From assembly GCF_009389715.1 (NCBI RefSeq), contig NC_052395.1:4154001-4218000 (forward strand): 64,000 nucleotides of DNA, in the 5' to 3' direction. A program made the position numbers and the translations under genes. The stretch comes from Phoenix dactylifera (lineage: Eukaryota > Streptophyta > Magnoliopsida > Arecales > Arecaceae). Within the stretch, counting starts at the first letter, position 1; each line of letters begins with the position of its first letter. Below are positions 1 through 11,809 of this stretch, piece by piece. A model generated the notes under the pieces. That model made no database searches, was not told the origin of the DNA, and saw only the letters and a program-made list of their open reading frames with translations.

Positions 1-242
1 ACGACAATATGGACTCTTCATTAAATACCCATTCAGTATATATAACTCTTTAGAAAACCATTCCACACTAAATGTTCTTTAACAATTTTTGGAACGAGAG
101 AAGAATTATTTACACATTTTTGACATGGACATAAAATTTTTTCGTTCATATTAGATTTCTCAAAAGCAAATTTAATAAAATTCTGAACTCCATCCAAATA
201 TTCGGCACTGAATCTCGACTTATTTATCCAATTTTTGTCCAT
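1..242 (-). pseudogene. CACTA transposase, N-terminal transposase-associated domain, frame-broken
   Basis: The minus-strand reading starts at 242 with MDKNWI and continues with EYLDGVQNFIKFAF, CPCQKCVN and HLVWNGFLKSY. This is the zinc-ligand-bearing transposase-associated domain (Transpos_assoc family) at the N-terminus of plant CACTA TNP2-type transposases. The Cys residues in CPCQKC and the downstream His-Leu are visible. The frame ends in a stop after SYIY, but a one-base shift within an AT dinucleotide run restores family-like sequence (YTEW, then NEE) up to the window edge. The copy is therefore at least mildly decayed. The DDE catalytic domain would lie to the left of the window. Confidence 0.8.
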
Positions 243-1680
243 TATATTAGAATACTGATTAAACTGCAGCTTATGTAAAAGATAAACAAAATTAGGGTAC
301 GAAGAAGGATGGCATAAAAATTATTTGAAATTAAATAGAATAATACATTCACTTAACACAGCTGATCATTATTCTAAAATATTTTCTTTGCATCATGCAT
401 GTAATTATGGAGTATGTGATTGTTTATTGCTTGCTGAATTGCAAAATTAGTTGATGCCAAGTCATGCATTGGTTTTTTTATTTTTCCTTGATGCTTGTTC
501 AGCTTAGCCTTTTAACTATTTGGATAATCACGACATGTCTCTATCATTTATATAGTTTGACTGATTCATAGTGATCAGTCAAACATCCTCTACTCAATAA
601 TATCATGAGATTTTTCTATCGAAATGGCACAAAAAAAAAAAGATAATTTGTAGAAATTCACAGCATCCATGATAGATAGATCAAATCACCACATGCTAAA
701 CAACAATCATGCTAGTTAAACGAATTGACAGATAGCTAGATTGCCTGCACTCTATAACATAAGCCTCAAATATGAAGTGCAAAATTAATTTATGTTATCA
801 AAATTTAGTTTTATCATATGCCAAAATCATACATATATGGACACCTCTCTACTGCTCCATGCTCCTGGGACCGGGATCCCCAACGGAAAGGCCCTTTTAG
901 TAGTCTATCTTCGTACGACACTCCATAACATAAAATTTGACATCATGCACTCATAGTGGATAAATTGGATAGCAATGTAGCAGAAATAAAATGTTTCACA
1001 CACTCAGAATCCTTGTTTCTTTTAGTTTTCCATCTTCTCCTAGAACCAATTACCTGTTGGCACGTCCTAACTGCGATATTATTAATCAGGTTTATCTAAA
1101 TGTAAATTTTGTTTTTTTTGCATACCACCTGATTGCTATCATATCTTATTATACTCTTTTCTCTCTTCATTTTTTTTTAATTGTAAGAGGTGAGACTGGG
1201 AGCCATGATCATTAGAACAATGTAACCATTGGATACTATTTCCTAAAAATAACTAATAATTGCATATAATAAATTTAAAATAATTATAGAATTAGATAAT
1301 ACAAGGAATCAGGGAGATGTGCCTAGAACTAGGCCTGTGCACACCATGGCACAGCTAGTTGATCCAACCAATGCGGAATCCAACAACCCTAAAAAAAACA
1401 TTTGTAAATTGTATCTAAAGCATACAAATGATTAAGGAGAAGAGGCGCCAGAGTGGAGAGAGGGGGAGAAAGAAACCTTGGGCGGAGGCGGAGCTCGATC
1501 GGAGGTTGGGGTTGGTCGGTCAGCGCTGAAGAGGAGGGAGGAGGAGAAATATAACTCGGGCGGAGGCAGAGCTCGATCCAGGGTTGGGGTCGGCCGGTCG
1601 ACGTCGGAGAGGAGAAAAAGGGGGCTAGGGTCGATGGAAAATGATGGCTAGTGTAGGTCGGGCGCTGGGGTTTTCGCAAT
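243..1680 (-). other. CACTA leader region, no coding seen
   Basis: AT-rich sequence between the subterminal repeats and the transposase start. It contains a short GC-rich block at 1430-1660 that gives a proline- and serine-rich open frame on the minus strand with no recognisable domain; I read it as untranslated leader or intron. Nothing else is supported. Confidence 0.4.
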
Positions 1681-1986
1681 GTGGGAGTTAGCCTCCGACA
1701 ATACTTATAAGTGTCGTCTTAAGCGCTGCCTTGTAAAGTCCAGGACTCCGACGATGCTTATAAGTGTTGTCCTTGGTCCTGACTCATTTGGACTCTGACG
1801 ATACTTTTAAGCATCATCTAATCCCTTCCCTTCTTTTCCTATTTAGCCTCCAACAACGTTAATAAGTATCGTCGTAATTATATACTTGCCGATGCTATTT
1901 AGAAACGTCGGCTGGAGCCAAAATTACCGTTGCTTCTATCTAACATCGGTAGGTAAATGTCGGCATACATAACTTTTCTTATAGTG
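1681..1986 (-). repeat. CACTA subterminal repeats and terminal inverted repeat
   Basis: Five or more degenerate copies of a motif of the form GACGATGCTTATAAGTGTCGTC occur at about 1693, 1751, 1797, 1850 and 1888. They end in the terminus TTTTCTTATAGTG at 1974-1986. Short partly palindromic repeats of this kind are the transposase-binding region of CACTA elements. A second CACTA in this window (24994-26596) carries a related GACGCTTT...AAAGCGTC set. Confidence 0.7.
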
Positions 1987-3874
1987 AAGACAAGCCCATG
2001 CAATTTGTTTCGAGAACCTTCATAGTCTAAATTTTTTAAAGTAACCAACGATCCTTTTAGTGTACTCTCTACGAAGGGATGTTGTTCACATATCTCTTGT
2101 ATCATACACATCCATGGCTTTTAAGAATATTTGAATAAGTGTGCCTATCTATATAGATCTTGAATAAGATCAAGATTTCAGCCATCCATCATGTTTCTTT
2201 GCACTTGCATCATACATGTGAAAGTCTAGAGAATGATAGGAATAGTATCATCATCATAGAAAAATTTTGCACATTAAAATATATTACTAATGTAGTTGGC
2301 TATTTGGTGGCTTACACTGGCTATGAGTAAAAGCATGGACTTTTTTTCATAAGAAAGCTTTGATGAAAGATCAACTAGTGCATGTTAAGTGCTAAATAAT
2401 AACTTACTATATACGTACGTACCCACATATCTGTATATTGCTCTGAGCAATGTAAAAGAGCTTGTTGCAGATTTAATCAGACTAAGTACTCAAAACAGAG
2501 CCTTCATTTGGTATATATAGGGTGAAGTTAATATGTACAAGTAGTAATCACAAGGCTAGAAGTTTCCCTTTCAATTTTGTACAATTCAGGCACCGATTGT
2601 TGCACGATATTCAGACACTGGGTGATTTGAACTAGAGCTCTTTAGTTGAAACAAGATCCGTTTAACCATTCATTATTATGTAGTATATAAATGGTGGGTG
2701 ATTCAAATTAGACCTCTTCCCTTCATGAACCAGAGAGGATACAAACTCCTGGCCATTTGGAGCAAGCTGGTCTCAACATCGAAAATATCATAGAGGGCCT
2801 CGTCATGATATTTCGATAATTATATCTACTAACAATTTGGTTAAGGCAGTTGGCATGTCCGAGAAGAAATCAAACCGCTCATCATTAAAGAATCTCGAAG
2901 TTGCAGTATGTATATCATCACTTGCTCAGAACCATATAAAATTATAAAAGAAATATTCATAAAGCCAAACAAGAGATGTGAAAAACTTTGTCAATTATTA
3001 TAATATGTCAGCTTGCTGCATGTCCCCGTGATGATGCATGCATGCATAACGGTGTTCACATATATGCACATGTGGCTTTGTGTGCATTTGCAACTACATG
3101 TGGCTTTATAAATGTCACTACAGTCATTGCAATAATATATCTGCTTATTTACCAACCAGGTCATTCAAATTATTGTTGTATTGGGTGGTAACAGATATCC
3201 ATTCGCAGGAAGATGCTTTCATTGAATAAAGTTTTCAAATCTTAATATGAATTTTTTTTTCTTTGAAAATCTATGAACTAATGATTACTCTTTTAGGTTG
3301 ATAAGTTAACCATGATTACAAGCTTCTTCTCTGCCTGTGCATGAGCAGCATTTCTCTCTAATGTTAATTTCTTATTAAAATATCTATTTACATGCTGTCT
3401 TGAGTAAGTTGCTCATGAAATGGAAAAGCGCTTCCTCTCGTGCATTGTAACTTCAAACAGATTTGGGAGTTTGAAAAGGCTCATCAGCGTTGGCTGTCAA
3501 TTAATATTTTTCTTCTGATTTTCTTTTGCCAATTAATATTTCGTAGCCATATGACACTGGCTAGATTGGCACCCTTGCAGATTAGCTCAGTTTTATTGAT
3601 TTTTACATCTTTATAAGACATTCCTTATTAGCTGGAGAAGCAATGAATATGATATTTTGTCTGTCTCGTAATTTAAGGCTGAATATTAGAAAATGTGTTA
3701 TAATGCTGAGGTGGTTGTTATGTTTTATTGTTCTTTCATGTAGTGCCAAGTTTTTTCTGTCTCGTTTACAATGTGATTACAAGGATTTAAATGCTAGTGT
3801 TGGTGGATGTGCTGATTAATGGCTTCATGGCATATGTGATGCCATGAGATGCACTCACAAACACACACAAGCCC
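1987..3874. other. Spacer with no recognised gene
   Basis: AT-rich DNA with many stops in every frame. Short open frames at 1899-2111 (minus) and 2988-3191 (plus) have no recognisable domain. I see no terminal repeats, tRNA or satellite here. Confidence 0.5.
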
Positions 3875-5130
3875 TACATATTTGATGCCTTATGATACTC
3901 CATGGTACCATGGCAGACATGCATGCCTTGTTTTGGCACCGGTCCAGCGAGTTGGCACAGATCAGTTTCAGAATCCTTGTATTGCCTATAGTGCTGCATA
4001 GATAATAATTTGATTTTGATGTTGGTGAAAGGACATTAGAAACAACCACTATGTTGTCACCATTCGCCTCCTCTTGATGTCCTTATGTCCACTGTACTAA
4101 ATAACCCAACATGCACCAATGTCATCATCTGTTCTTGCTGAAGATACCTGTGTCGCTGTATCCATCTTATAAAATTTCAATGGACCAACACATTAAATTA
4201 ATCTGTACATGCTTACCTTTCTTTCTTGTGCTTGGCAAAGATGCTAAAGATAATGTAAAATGTTGCAGAGAGAATATTTGTATACCTGAAGTACACAAAT
4301 ATCGCGAGTTGTTAACTGAAATTCAGTATCACAGGAGAAACTCCCTGCAGTCACTAATTCTTAGCATGCTAAACTAATTGAGTTCATTTGTCATGATCTA
4401 TCTCTATGGTTTCTAACTCGTCCTTGACAAACCCTGCAAAAGAAATGATAAAGGATCAATCCCTCTAGCATCATTAATATTATTTTGACAGTCAATCATG
4501 TTAAAAAAAATATTTATTGTGCTCTTAATAAATAGAAAAACTTATTTTATTCTATCTAAAAATTTAAGAGCACTTTTGGAAAAAAAAAATTTATAATTCT
4601 CAATCAGTAGAAATCTAACTTTGCAATATTCTATATAGATTTTTTTTTCATATAATGTAGAAATCTTATTCTATATTAAAACTACTTTTCTATCTCTCTT
4701 ATTTAAAAAATCCGACTATATTCGAGTTATTTTTTAATTTTTTTTTATATAGCTTTTTTTTTTAAATAAAGGGCGAACTCCTTTAGGTTGGTAATGGGGT
4801 TTAGATTGGAGAAGCGAGAAAGAATTATGGATGGAGGGGAGGCGGTAATAGATGCTGAGTTGCTGAGGATACTTTAAGATATCAAGATATGAAGGATGGC
4901 ATCCTAAATTTCCGTGAAATTTTGGAAACTCTTAACCGGCTAAACTAATACAGAGATCAAATATCTGTCTCTCTTTCTTTAATCCAACTATTGAAATGTT
5001 ATCTACATAACAATCATGTAAACATACAAAGGAGACCGAAGCAAAACCTTAATGATGAACATGTTGACCAAAGTTGCGCAACCAATATGAGTAGGTCGCT
5101 TGGCCATAACAAAATTTTCTATAACTATTA
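3875..5130. repeat. Duplicated segment, copy A
   Basis: This stretch aligns by eye with 35205-35678 plus 50776-51490. Shared blocks include GGACATTAGAAACAACCACT (about 4032 and 35368), CAACACATTAAATTAATCTG against CAACACCTTAAATTAATCTG, and CTCTTAACCGGCTAAAC (about 4930 and 51280). Copy A lacks the hAT element present in copy B and so preserves the empty insertion site AAAGGATCAATCCCTC at about 4450. No LTR ends, primer site or terminal inverted repeats bound the unit, so the type of repeat is unknown. It could be an old segmental duplication or an unclassified repeat. Confidence 0.75.
4225..4366 (+). other. Exon-like insert present only in copy A
   Basis: About 140 bases present in copy A and absent from copy B (compare about 35570). 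It contains a run reading RENICIPEVHKYRELLTEI, preceded by the acceptor-like TTGCAG at 4263-4268. I do not recognise the protein. It may be a relic exon that copy B lost, or a small insertion in copy A. Confidence 0.3.
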
Positions 5131-6290
5131 TTACAAATAATTGCTCTTTTTTTCTACATCCGCCCTCCTGAGATTTATTTTTATTAAATATTTTAATTCA
5201 TAATTTAACAAAACGTTAGTCAAAATCATTAACTTTAAATTGAATCCAAATACTATATCAAAAAAATTTCAAAAATGATCAAAATAACTTTAAGTAGTAC
5301 AACAGCAATCTAAGAACAACAATTTTAATTTTTCATATGGGCTAAACAGTTTTACTAATGCGATTAATTTAATTAGATATAAGTGTAAATTTTACAAACG
5401 GCTGGATATAAGCATAATAAATATAAATCTTAAGACGATTTTTATAATTTAATATTTTTTAATAAACAAGATGATTGACACTTTGTTTTATCTTTGTTGA
5501 ATATAAATCAATGATCGATGTTGAGAGGGACATATATACAAAGGTACTAACGAGAATAATTCAAATCGAATTCTAGAAATGACGACCCAAATTAATCAAA
5601 AGTGATAGCAATTATGTGTAAAGCCATGACCCGATCTAGATGCGAAATTCTTTTGTGCATTTGAACAATCTTATGTTGACAATATTTAATCCAACAGCAT
5701 GCGTCCCGAGAGACAACTTGTTGATCCCGACAGCATTGTCGATAGAGATGCACAGAAGAATAATAGCCTTATCACTTGTAAAAAAAAACAAATATTAAGC
5801 TATTTGTCAAGACGACCTGATTTACCATTTTGTGGAACGTTCTTATCTTCTTATCCTGTGCGATGACCTTATCCAAATCAAGTAGATATGCTTTGGGCTT
5901 ATATTGCACACCATTTCACTATCAGTTATCTATGAAAGGGAATGGTGGTAAAAACAAATAGGTATGTGCTGGTTCTGATATCATGTTAGCTAGCTAGTCA
6001 CTATATTCTAAAAACTTCATCTAGTAACTAGATAGGTCCATGAATATGTGAGATCAACTAAAATTTCTGACATATCCAATCTAGAACTATTCATCATGGT
6101 TATATCTTTTTTATAAGTTATATCATAGTGATAATGTCGCGGTAAGTTATTTATTTATTTGCTATTTAGGACTGCTTCTATGCAACAAAGAACTTTGTAG
6201 AAATGACTGGTTGCCACTATTAAAGAAAATTGAGAAAAAGATAAGCCAGTTGAAAAGGTAGATTTCTATCTTATAGAGGTAGGTTTACAT
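5131..6290. other. AT-rich spacer, nothing recognised
   Basis: All frames are full of stops and there are no open frames above 60 codons. No repeat partner was found within this window. Confidence 0.5.
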
Positions 6291-6831
6291 TAAGGTTGCA
6301 AATGGGTCGGGTTGACCTGAGACCCGATCCGACCCGACTCGTATAGACCCGGCCCGACCCGAGTTTTAGAACCCGCAGGGCCGGGTCGGATCCTAAATTT
6401 GAACCTATTTTATTTTTCGAATTAGGTCAGGATCAACCTAATCTCGACCCAACCCGACCCTTTTTTTTGGGTCCAGTTTGAATCGTTTATCAATAGAACC
6501 GATCCGACCCAACCCGAATCTGGGTTACCCATTTAGACCCGCAGGCTCATAGGCGACAGCTGCAGGCCCGAAGCCCGCAGCCTGCAGGGGCAGGCCTACA
6601 AGCTTTCAGCCCGCTAGATAGAGCCCATAGCCCATACTCTATATTTCAATTTTCGAACGGCTGAGGCGGAGGTTGGACTCTAGAGAGGAACCCTAGATCT
6701 AGATCTCTTCCTTCCTTCCCAGATTGATCTCCCCCTTGGCCCCTTCTGCGCGTCCGCGAGTCTCTTCGACGTCCGGCGAGGCGGCGACTTCGACGTGCTT
6801 CATCCCTTCTTCGGTTTTCCTAAGGTATGTC
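6291..6831 (+). mobile_element. hAT-like transposon remnant, 5' end
   Basis: Begins TAAGGTTGCAAATGGGTCGGG, which fits the TA(G/A)GG-start termini of plant hAT elements. It continues with dense CCCGACCCGA / GGGTCGGGTC subterminal repeats at 6310-6560. A CT-rich leader follows and ends in CTAAG|GTATGT at about 6820-6830, which looks like a splice donor; the Athila nest is inserted at that point. The sequence should resume at 34897. No matching inverted terminus was found, so the 3' half is missing or unrecognisable. Confidence 0.55.
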
Positions 6832-6840
6832 CCAAAAACT

Positions 6841-8294
6841 TGATAGTCCCTAGACTCTACCACAAGTGCATAGGTCGTGACAAGTAAAACAGGGCAAAAA
6901 GAGTATCGTTTCCAGAAGGAGGCGATTCAAGTACCAATTTATAAATTTTCTATATTATTTAGATGACCCCAAATTGATGTGACTGACTGTAATTTCTTAA
7001 CCCAAAAAATCAAATATGAAAGGTTCCTAGGGCTTGGATTTCATCAATTGAATTCCTTCAATGAATTTAAATTTGATTGTTAATATTCTACTAATTACAA
7101 TGACCGAATCCCTTTTTTTATGTGATATCCTTTTTCAAGGCATAACACCTGTACCTATAATCCTATGTCTACTTTCGTGATCATAGAAATTAATATAAAG
7201 TCATTATGATCTGTGAAATTCTTGAATGTAGGTCACAAGGGTGTGCATTTATTTCTAAACTACACTGCCAATGTTTGATAAATTCACCAACTAATATTGA
7301 ACTTCAACTTTCGTTACTTCATTCAACATCTTAAGCATGCAATTCATGGCCAGTAAATTCCAAGAATGAAAACCGAAATCATCAAATTACAATTAACAAA
7401 GGATATTCAATACAACCATACTCAATTCATATCAAAAATTCAATGGCTACATCCTAGCTCTAGGATAAGAAAACTAGTAAATCATAACTAATAAATAAAT
7501 TCAATTATTTCTCAAACATAAATTCGCATTCAACATCCTTAATAACAATTCAGCAAATAAAAAAAATAAATAAAAAAAATCAGAGAAAGGAAAAGAACTT
7601 TGTATTTGCAAAAATCCTCCGCTCCGTTCTTTCTCTTAGAATTCTAGCTTTTTTTTCCTTCCTAGAATTTTTGGCTTTTCCTCCTGTCGGAATTCTAGGC
7701 TGATTTTATTACTCAACTCCCAGCTAAATTTAGAGCACCAGAACGAGACACTTTGGAGTTGGACCCTTCATAAAAGTTTTAGATCTCGTTCTCAGCTTTC
7801 CAATGCACCTAGGCTTTATTTATTCTGTTTCCTAAAAGTCCAGATACAAGCTAAAAACCAAAATAGGGTATGGGCTGCAGTATACTTCTGGACAGATTCG
7901 GACTTTTCCATTTCTGCTAAGTTTTGAACTTCAAAATGGTAGAACTGGGTTTTGGGATCTTCATAAAAGTTTTAGGCCTACATCTTATCTTTCCAGAAAG
8001 CCAAACAACACATGAAACCAAGGTCTAGAACCCAAAAAGCGAGCAGTATTCTGGTTTGACTAGATCAGCCCAACTAGGACTTGTTCTCTAGGCCTGGCAC
8101 GAATTCTGCCTCTTCACATCAGCCCAATTTCAACCTAATTCAATAATTAAACACCTGCAAAATGCCAAAAATTCCTAAGAATTAAATAAATGTAAAAGAC
8201 ACCTAAATTCTAGAGAAATGAGCTAAGAACATACAAAACACTCTAAACAAAATAATTAAAACTAAGAAAATGTGTGAAATAAATTCTCACATCA
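6841..8294 (-). repeat. Athila 1, 3' LTR
   Basis: On the plus strand it starts TGATAGTCCCTAGACTC and ends TTCTCACATCA. It is 1454 bases, against about 1600 for the 5' LTR once the copia is removed. The difference is mainly a block around 34140-34280 that is absent here. Outside its U5 end there are nine extra bases (6832-6840, CCAAAAACT) identical to those between the 5' LTR and the primer site. Confidence 0.9.
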
Positions 8295-9612
8295 AATACC
8301 CCCAAACTTGAATGTTTGCTTGTCCTCAAGCAAAAGAAAAACCATAAAAACAAAGGACAATAATCATAGTCAGGCTCAACTTATCACACCCAAAGGACCT
8401 ATTATGCAAACATCAAATGTTCAATTCAGTACACAACAATAGCAAATAAAAAAAAACTAAGCATACTCATATTCTCTAGTTCAAATATCCATACATAATT
8501 CCAAACTCAATCATATTTATCATGCGACCAACACAATTGAATCATGTAACAACTTAACCTGCAATCACCCCTTCTCACTACCACAAACAAGGTAGCAAAC
8601 TAGAGAGTTTTTTTGTTTTACTGCAAATTATTCTTTGTCTTTAAGTTGTCACTCGCCTTTTGACGTGAATACAAGCATTTGTGATGGATGCACCTGGTTA
8701 CTCAACAAGTCACACACTTAAAGTGCTTTTGCATACTCATATTTCAAGTTGCTGTTTAATGTAAAAGTAAACGTTGGTAATGAATACCCCTAGTTACTAA
8801 GCAACTCAAAATATTGGAGTAGATAGAACTTTGTACACATTTATTTATTCGACTGTCTAATCATTATCTCTCTATTTACTTAAACCCTGTTTAGGACTAG
8901 ATCAAAGGGGATAATCACAAGAAAAGCATCGCACTCATCTTTTATGTATAATAACACAACTCATATAACTTTGCAAGGAAAGATGTACTTCAATAATCCC
9001 AAAGAAAAATAAATATGCTTACTCTTGCTTTATAAGATATTGCCTATCCTAAATCAAAATTCAATGCTTAAACACAATAAAGAACCCAAAAGTGTAATGT
9101 TGATCCTAAATAAGTCTCACACAAGTACAAATGCATGTTCATTTCTTCTAATCTTTCACATAAAAATCTAGTTTGGAAGACATGGATATGATCACCAATT
9201 AACTTGCATGAAAGTGAACAAACTAGAATTTCGAAAAAAAATTCTTTCTCAAACAAACATAACCAGCACTAGCATTCAGCATAATCAAATATCCACTTCC
9301 CCAAACTTAATTTTCACATTGTCCTCAATGTGAAAGCAAAGAAAAATGGAAGACTAATACTCCACTTTTAGCAAGGCTGAACACAATGAATGTCCGATTG
9401 AATTGAACATGAACTAGCTTCTTGCTTGATTTTTCCGAACCTACACAACACAACCAAAAAGAAAGGGGTCACAGCAATAATTATTCAAAGACTTAAATAA
9501 AAATAACAATTAAAACATATAACAAAAGATAAAAGAAAGGATTTTTTTTTTTGTGGTTGGGTTGCCTCCCAAGAAGCGTTTGTTTACAGTCATTAGCTTG
9601 ATTTCCACACCA
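8295..9612 (-). other. Athila 1, 3' untranslated region with two polypurine tracts
   Basis: Corresponds to 44840-46162 of Athila 2. On the minus strand there is a polypurine tract next to the LTR (CAAGTTTGGGGGTATT, 8295-8310). A second GAGGACAA...TTTGGGG block lies at about 9298-9335. No envelope-like gene is present. A small open frame at 9068-9256 matches one in Athila 2 (IHVFQTRFLCERL against IHVFQTKFLCERL). Confidence 0.6.
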
Positions 9613-10899
9613 TCAACCATAGGTAGGATTCTTCAAAAAGTAAATCATTCCTTTAAGAACTGCATTACCAGCAAGATAAGGCTTCAAACGCTGCCCATTA
9701 ACCTTGAATGCACCAGTGACCTCACTACGCACCTCAACAGCACCATATGGATACACTTTTGTTACCGTGAATGGGCTAGACCACCTAGAACGAAGCTTGC
9801 CTGGGAATCACTTAAGTCTTGAGTTGGAGAGTAACACTTGCTGCCCAATTTCGAAGTTTCTAATCTGAAGATGTTTGTCATGCTAATGCTTTATCTTTTT
9901 CTTGTAAATTCAAGCATTTTCATAAGTATCCAACCTAAACTCTTCCAACTCACTCAACTGTAACAATCTCTTTTCTCCTGCAGCTTTCAAATCCATGTTC
10001 AACTCCCTGATTGCCCAATAGGCCCTATGTTCCAATTCCACTAGTAAGTGACAAGACTTTCCAAAGACAAGTCTGTAAGGAGACATACCCAAAGGTGTCT
10101 TGAAAGCTATCCTATAGGCCCAAAGTGCATCATCTAACTTATTCGCCCAATCCTTCCTTGAACTGCTCACAGTTTTTTCCACAATTTGTTTCAATTTTCT
10201 ATTTGCAAGTTCCACTTGCCCATTTGTTTGAGGATGATAGGCAAGTGCGACCTTATGAGTAACCCCATATTTCTTCAACAAAGCCTCAAATGACCGGTTA
10301 CAAAAATGGAAGCCTTCATCACTAATAATAGCTCTCGGCACACCAAATCTTGAAAAAATATTTTTCTTCACAAATCTCATCACCACCCGAGAGTCATTAG
10401 TCTGAGTTGCAGTAGCTTCAACCCATTTAGACACATAATCCACTGCTACCAGGATGTACTGATTGTTGAAGAAAGAAGAAAATGGGCCCATGAAATCAAT
10501 TCCCCATAAATCAAACAGTTCAACCTCTAGGTTATTAGTCAAGGGCATCTTATTCTTTTTCGAAATATTGCCAACCCTCTGACATCCATCACACATGCTC
10601 ACATACTGTCTAGCATCTTGATACATGGTCGGCTAGTAAAAACCAGACTGCCATACCTTTGCAACTGTCTTGGAGGTACTGAAATGTCCACCACACTCCA
10701 AGGAATGGCAATGGTCAAGGATATCCTGCATCTCATCCTGGGGCACACATCTTCTAATCATCCCATCTGCACAATGTTTATTGAGTAGCGGTTCTTTCCA
10801 AACATAATGCTTCACATCCCATAAAAACTTTTTCTTCTGATGATAGCTCAAATCAGGGGGAACAATACTACTCACCAAATAGTTCATCAAATCAGCATA
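9613..10899 (-). pseudogene. Athila 1 integrase, decayed
   Basis: The minus-strand reading shows the zinc-binding [11 protein letters not shown]...CDGCQR region, then the catalytic core with [14 protein letters not shown] and [11 protein letters not shown], which supply the D, D, E triad. The C-terminal GQQVLL...[16 protein letters not shown] region follows. A Trp codon turned to TAG at about 10633 and stops near 9907 and 9808 break it. Upstream it is separated from RNase H by the Tat element. An intact homologue is in Athila 2 (43500-44839). Confidence 0.85.
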
Positions 10900-10989
10900 C
10901 CAGGTGTTACGGGGGAACTTAGCCGCCACGCCCCACGTGACCGGCACGCGCACCCAGGAAGACTACGGCAGTCCCTTGATCCAGTAATA

Positions 10990-11290
10990 CGACCCCGAGT
11001 CGGATATCTTCGGCTCCGCAGCCTGACCCCGAGTCGGCTGCCCCTTGATCCCGCTGTCCGACCCCAAGTCGGATATCTTCGGCTTCGCAGCCCGACCCCG
11101 AGTCGGCTGCCCCTAGATCCAGCTGTCCGACCCCGAGTCGGATATCTTCGGCTTCGCAGCCCGACCCCGAGTCGGCTGTCCCTTGATCCAGCAGTCCGAC
11201 CCCGAGTCGGATATCTTCGGCTTCGCAGCCCGACCCCGAGTCGGCTGCCCCTTGATCCAGCAGTCCGACCCCGAGTCGGTAATCTCTCGA
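10990..11290 (+). repeat. U3 tandem repeat of CCGAC-GTCGG hairpins (5' LTR)
   Basis: The phrase GTCGGATATCTTCGGC recurs at 10999, 11069, 11137 and 11206, and a last partial copy sits at 11275, so the period is 68-70 bases. Each period holds two CCGACCCCGAGTCGG units that can fold as CCGAC/GTCGG stems. The array ends about 250 bases upstream of the TATA box, where enhancer repeats of LTRs usually lie. The same array occurs in the 3' LTR at about 20853-21148. CCGAC is also the core of DREB/CBF binding sites, but the preferred flanking purine is absent, so regulatory use is only a guess. Confidence 0.85.
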
Positions 11291-11524
11291 CAACGACAGG
11301 CTGTTCCCCTGAAGCACGCCGCGGCCCTCTGCTCCACTACTCCCTGCAACGGTCGTATCCGGCGCTGCTCCACGATCCCCTGTAACAGCCGTACAAAGCG
11401 GACCTCCACTACGCCTTGTCATGGCCGTACCCAGCGCTGCCCCACGACGCCCTGTAACGGCCATGTCAGTGGCAGCTCCATCGTGCTACACGATGACCAA
11501 CCCCCAGAAGGACCCCCAGCCTGG

Positions 11525-11530
11525 TATATA
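11525..11530 (+). promoter_or_regulatory. TATA box of the Tat 5' LTR
   Basis: TATATA in the context CTGGTATATATGCGGC, about 240 bases before the LTR end. The same site is at 21390-21395 in the 3' LTR. Just downstream the 3' LTR has an extra GA-rich decamer that the 5' LTR lacks. Confidence 0.6.
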
Positions 11531-11771
11531 TGCGGCTGGGGGGAGGTAAGAAAAGGTTTTCCAGAGCATTCTCTTACCTGCTACTGCTATCTCTCCTTCT
11601 CCTTCAATCCTCTCTGACTTGATCGTCGGAGGGCCCCCACTACCCCAGTGGTGGTGCGAGGCTTGCTTGCAGGTTTCCCGGTGGAAGGTGGAGCGCAACC
11701 AACCCAACTCCAAGGGAACCCCGTTCACACCGCTGTGCCAATCGTTCTCGGTTTGGACCACCAGTAACAGT

Positions 11772-11788
11772 TGGCGCTAGAGAAAGGG
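11772..11788 (+). promoter_or_regulatory. Primer binding site of the Tat element
   Basis: TGGCGCTAGAGAAAGGG two bases after the LTR end. It starts with TGG, the complement of the CCA end of a tRNA, where reverse transcription would start. I did not assign the tRNA. Confidence 0.7.
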
Positions 11789-11809
11789 TCGGATCTCAGA
11801 GCGATCGTA

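Larger units (their letters stand above)
1..1986 (-). mobile_element. CACTA (En/Spm) transposon, 5' part; body runs off the left edge
   Basis: Read on the minus strand the element starts at 1986 with CACTATAAGAAAAG, a typical CACTA terminus. About 300 bases of subterminal repeats follow, then a leader, and a transposase N-terminal domain that begins at 242 and continues past the window edge. The order terminus, subterminal repeats, leader, transposase is that of an autonomous-type CACTA element. The three bases outside the terminus are AAG, but the matching target duplication would lie outside the window, so insertion cannot be proven here. Orientation and family are inferred from the terminus plus the domain together. 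Confidence 0.75.
10905..11769 (+). repeat. Tat element, 5' LTR
   Basis: 865 bases, TG...CA ended. It holds a tandem repeat of about 69 bases in U3 (10990-11290), a TATA box at 11525-11530 and a C-rich transcribed part. The primer site follows after a two-base gap. Confidence 0.93.

Noticed and set aside
10840-11617. Long open frames on both strands across the Tat LTR, and the same at 20526-21492
   Set aside because: They translate the GC-rich U3 repeat and cross the LTR boundary. The Tat element's genes begin at 11810.
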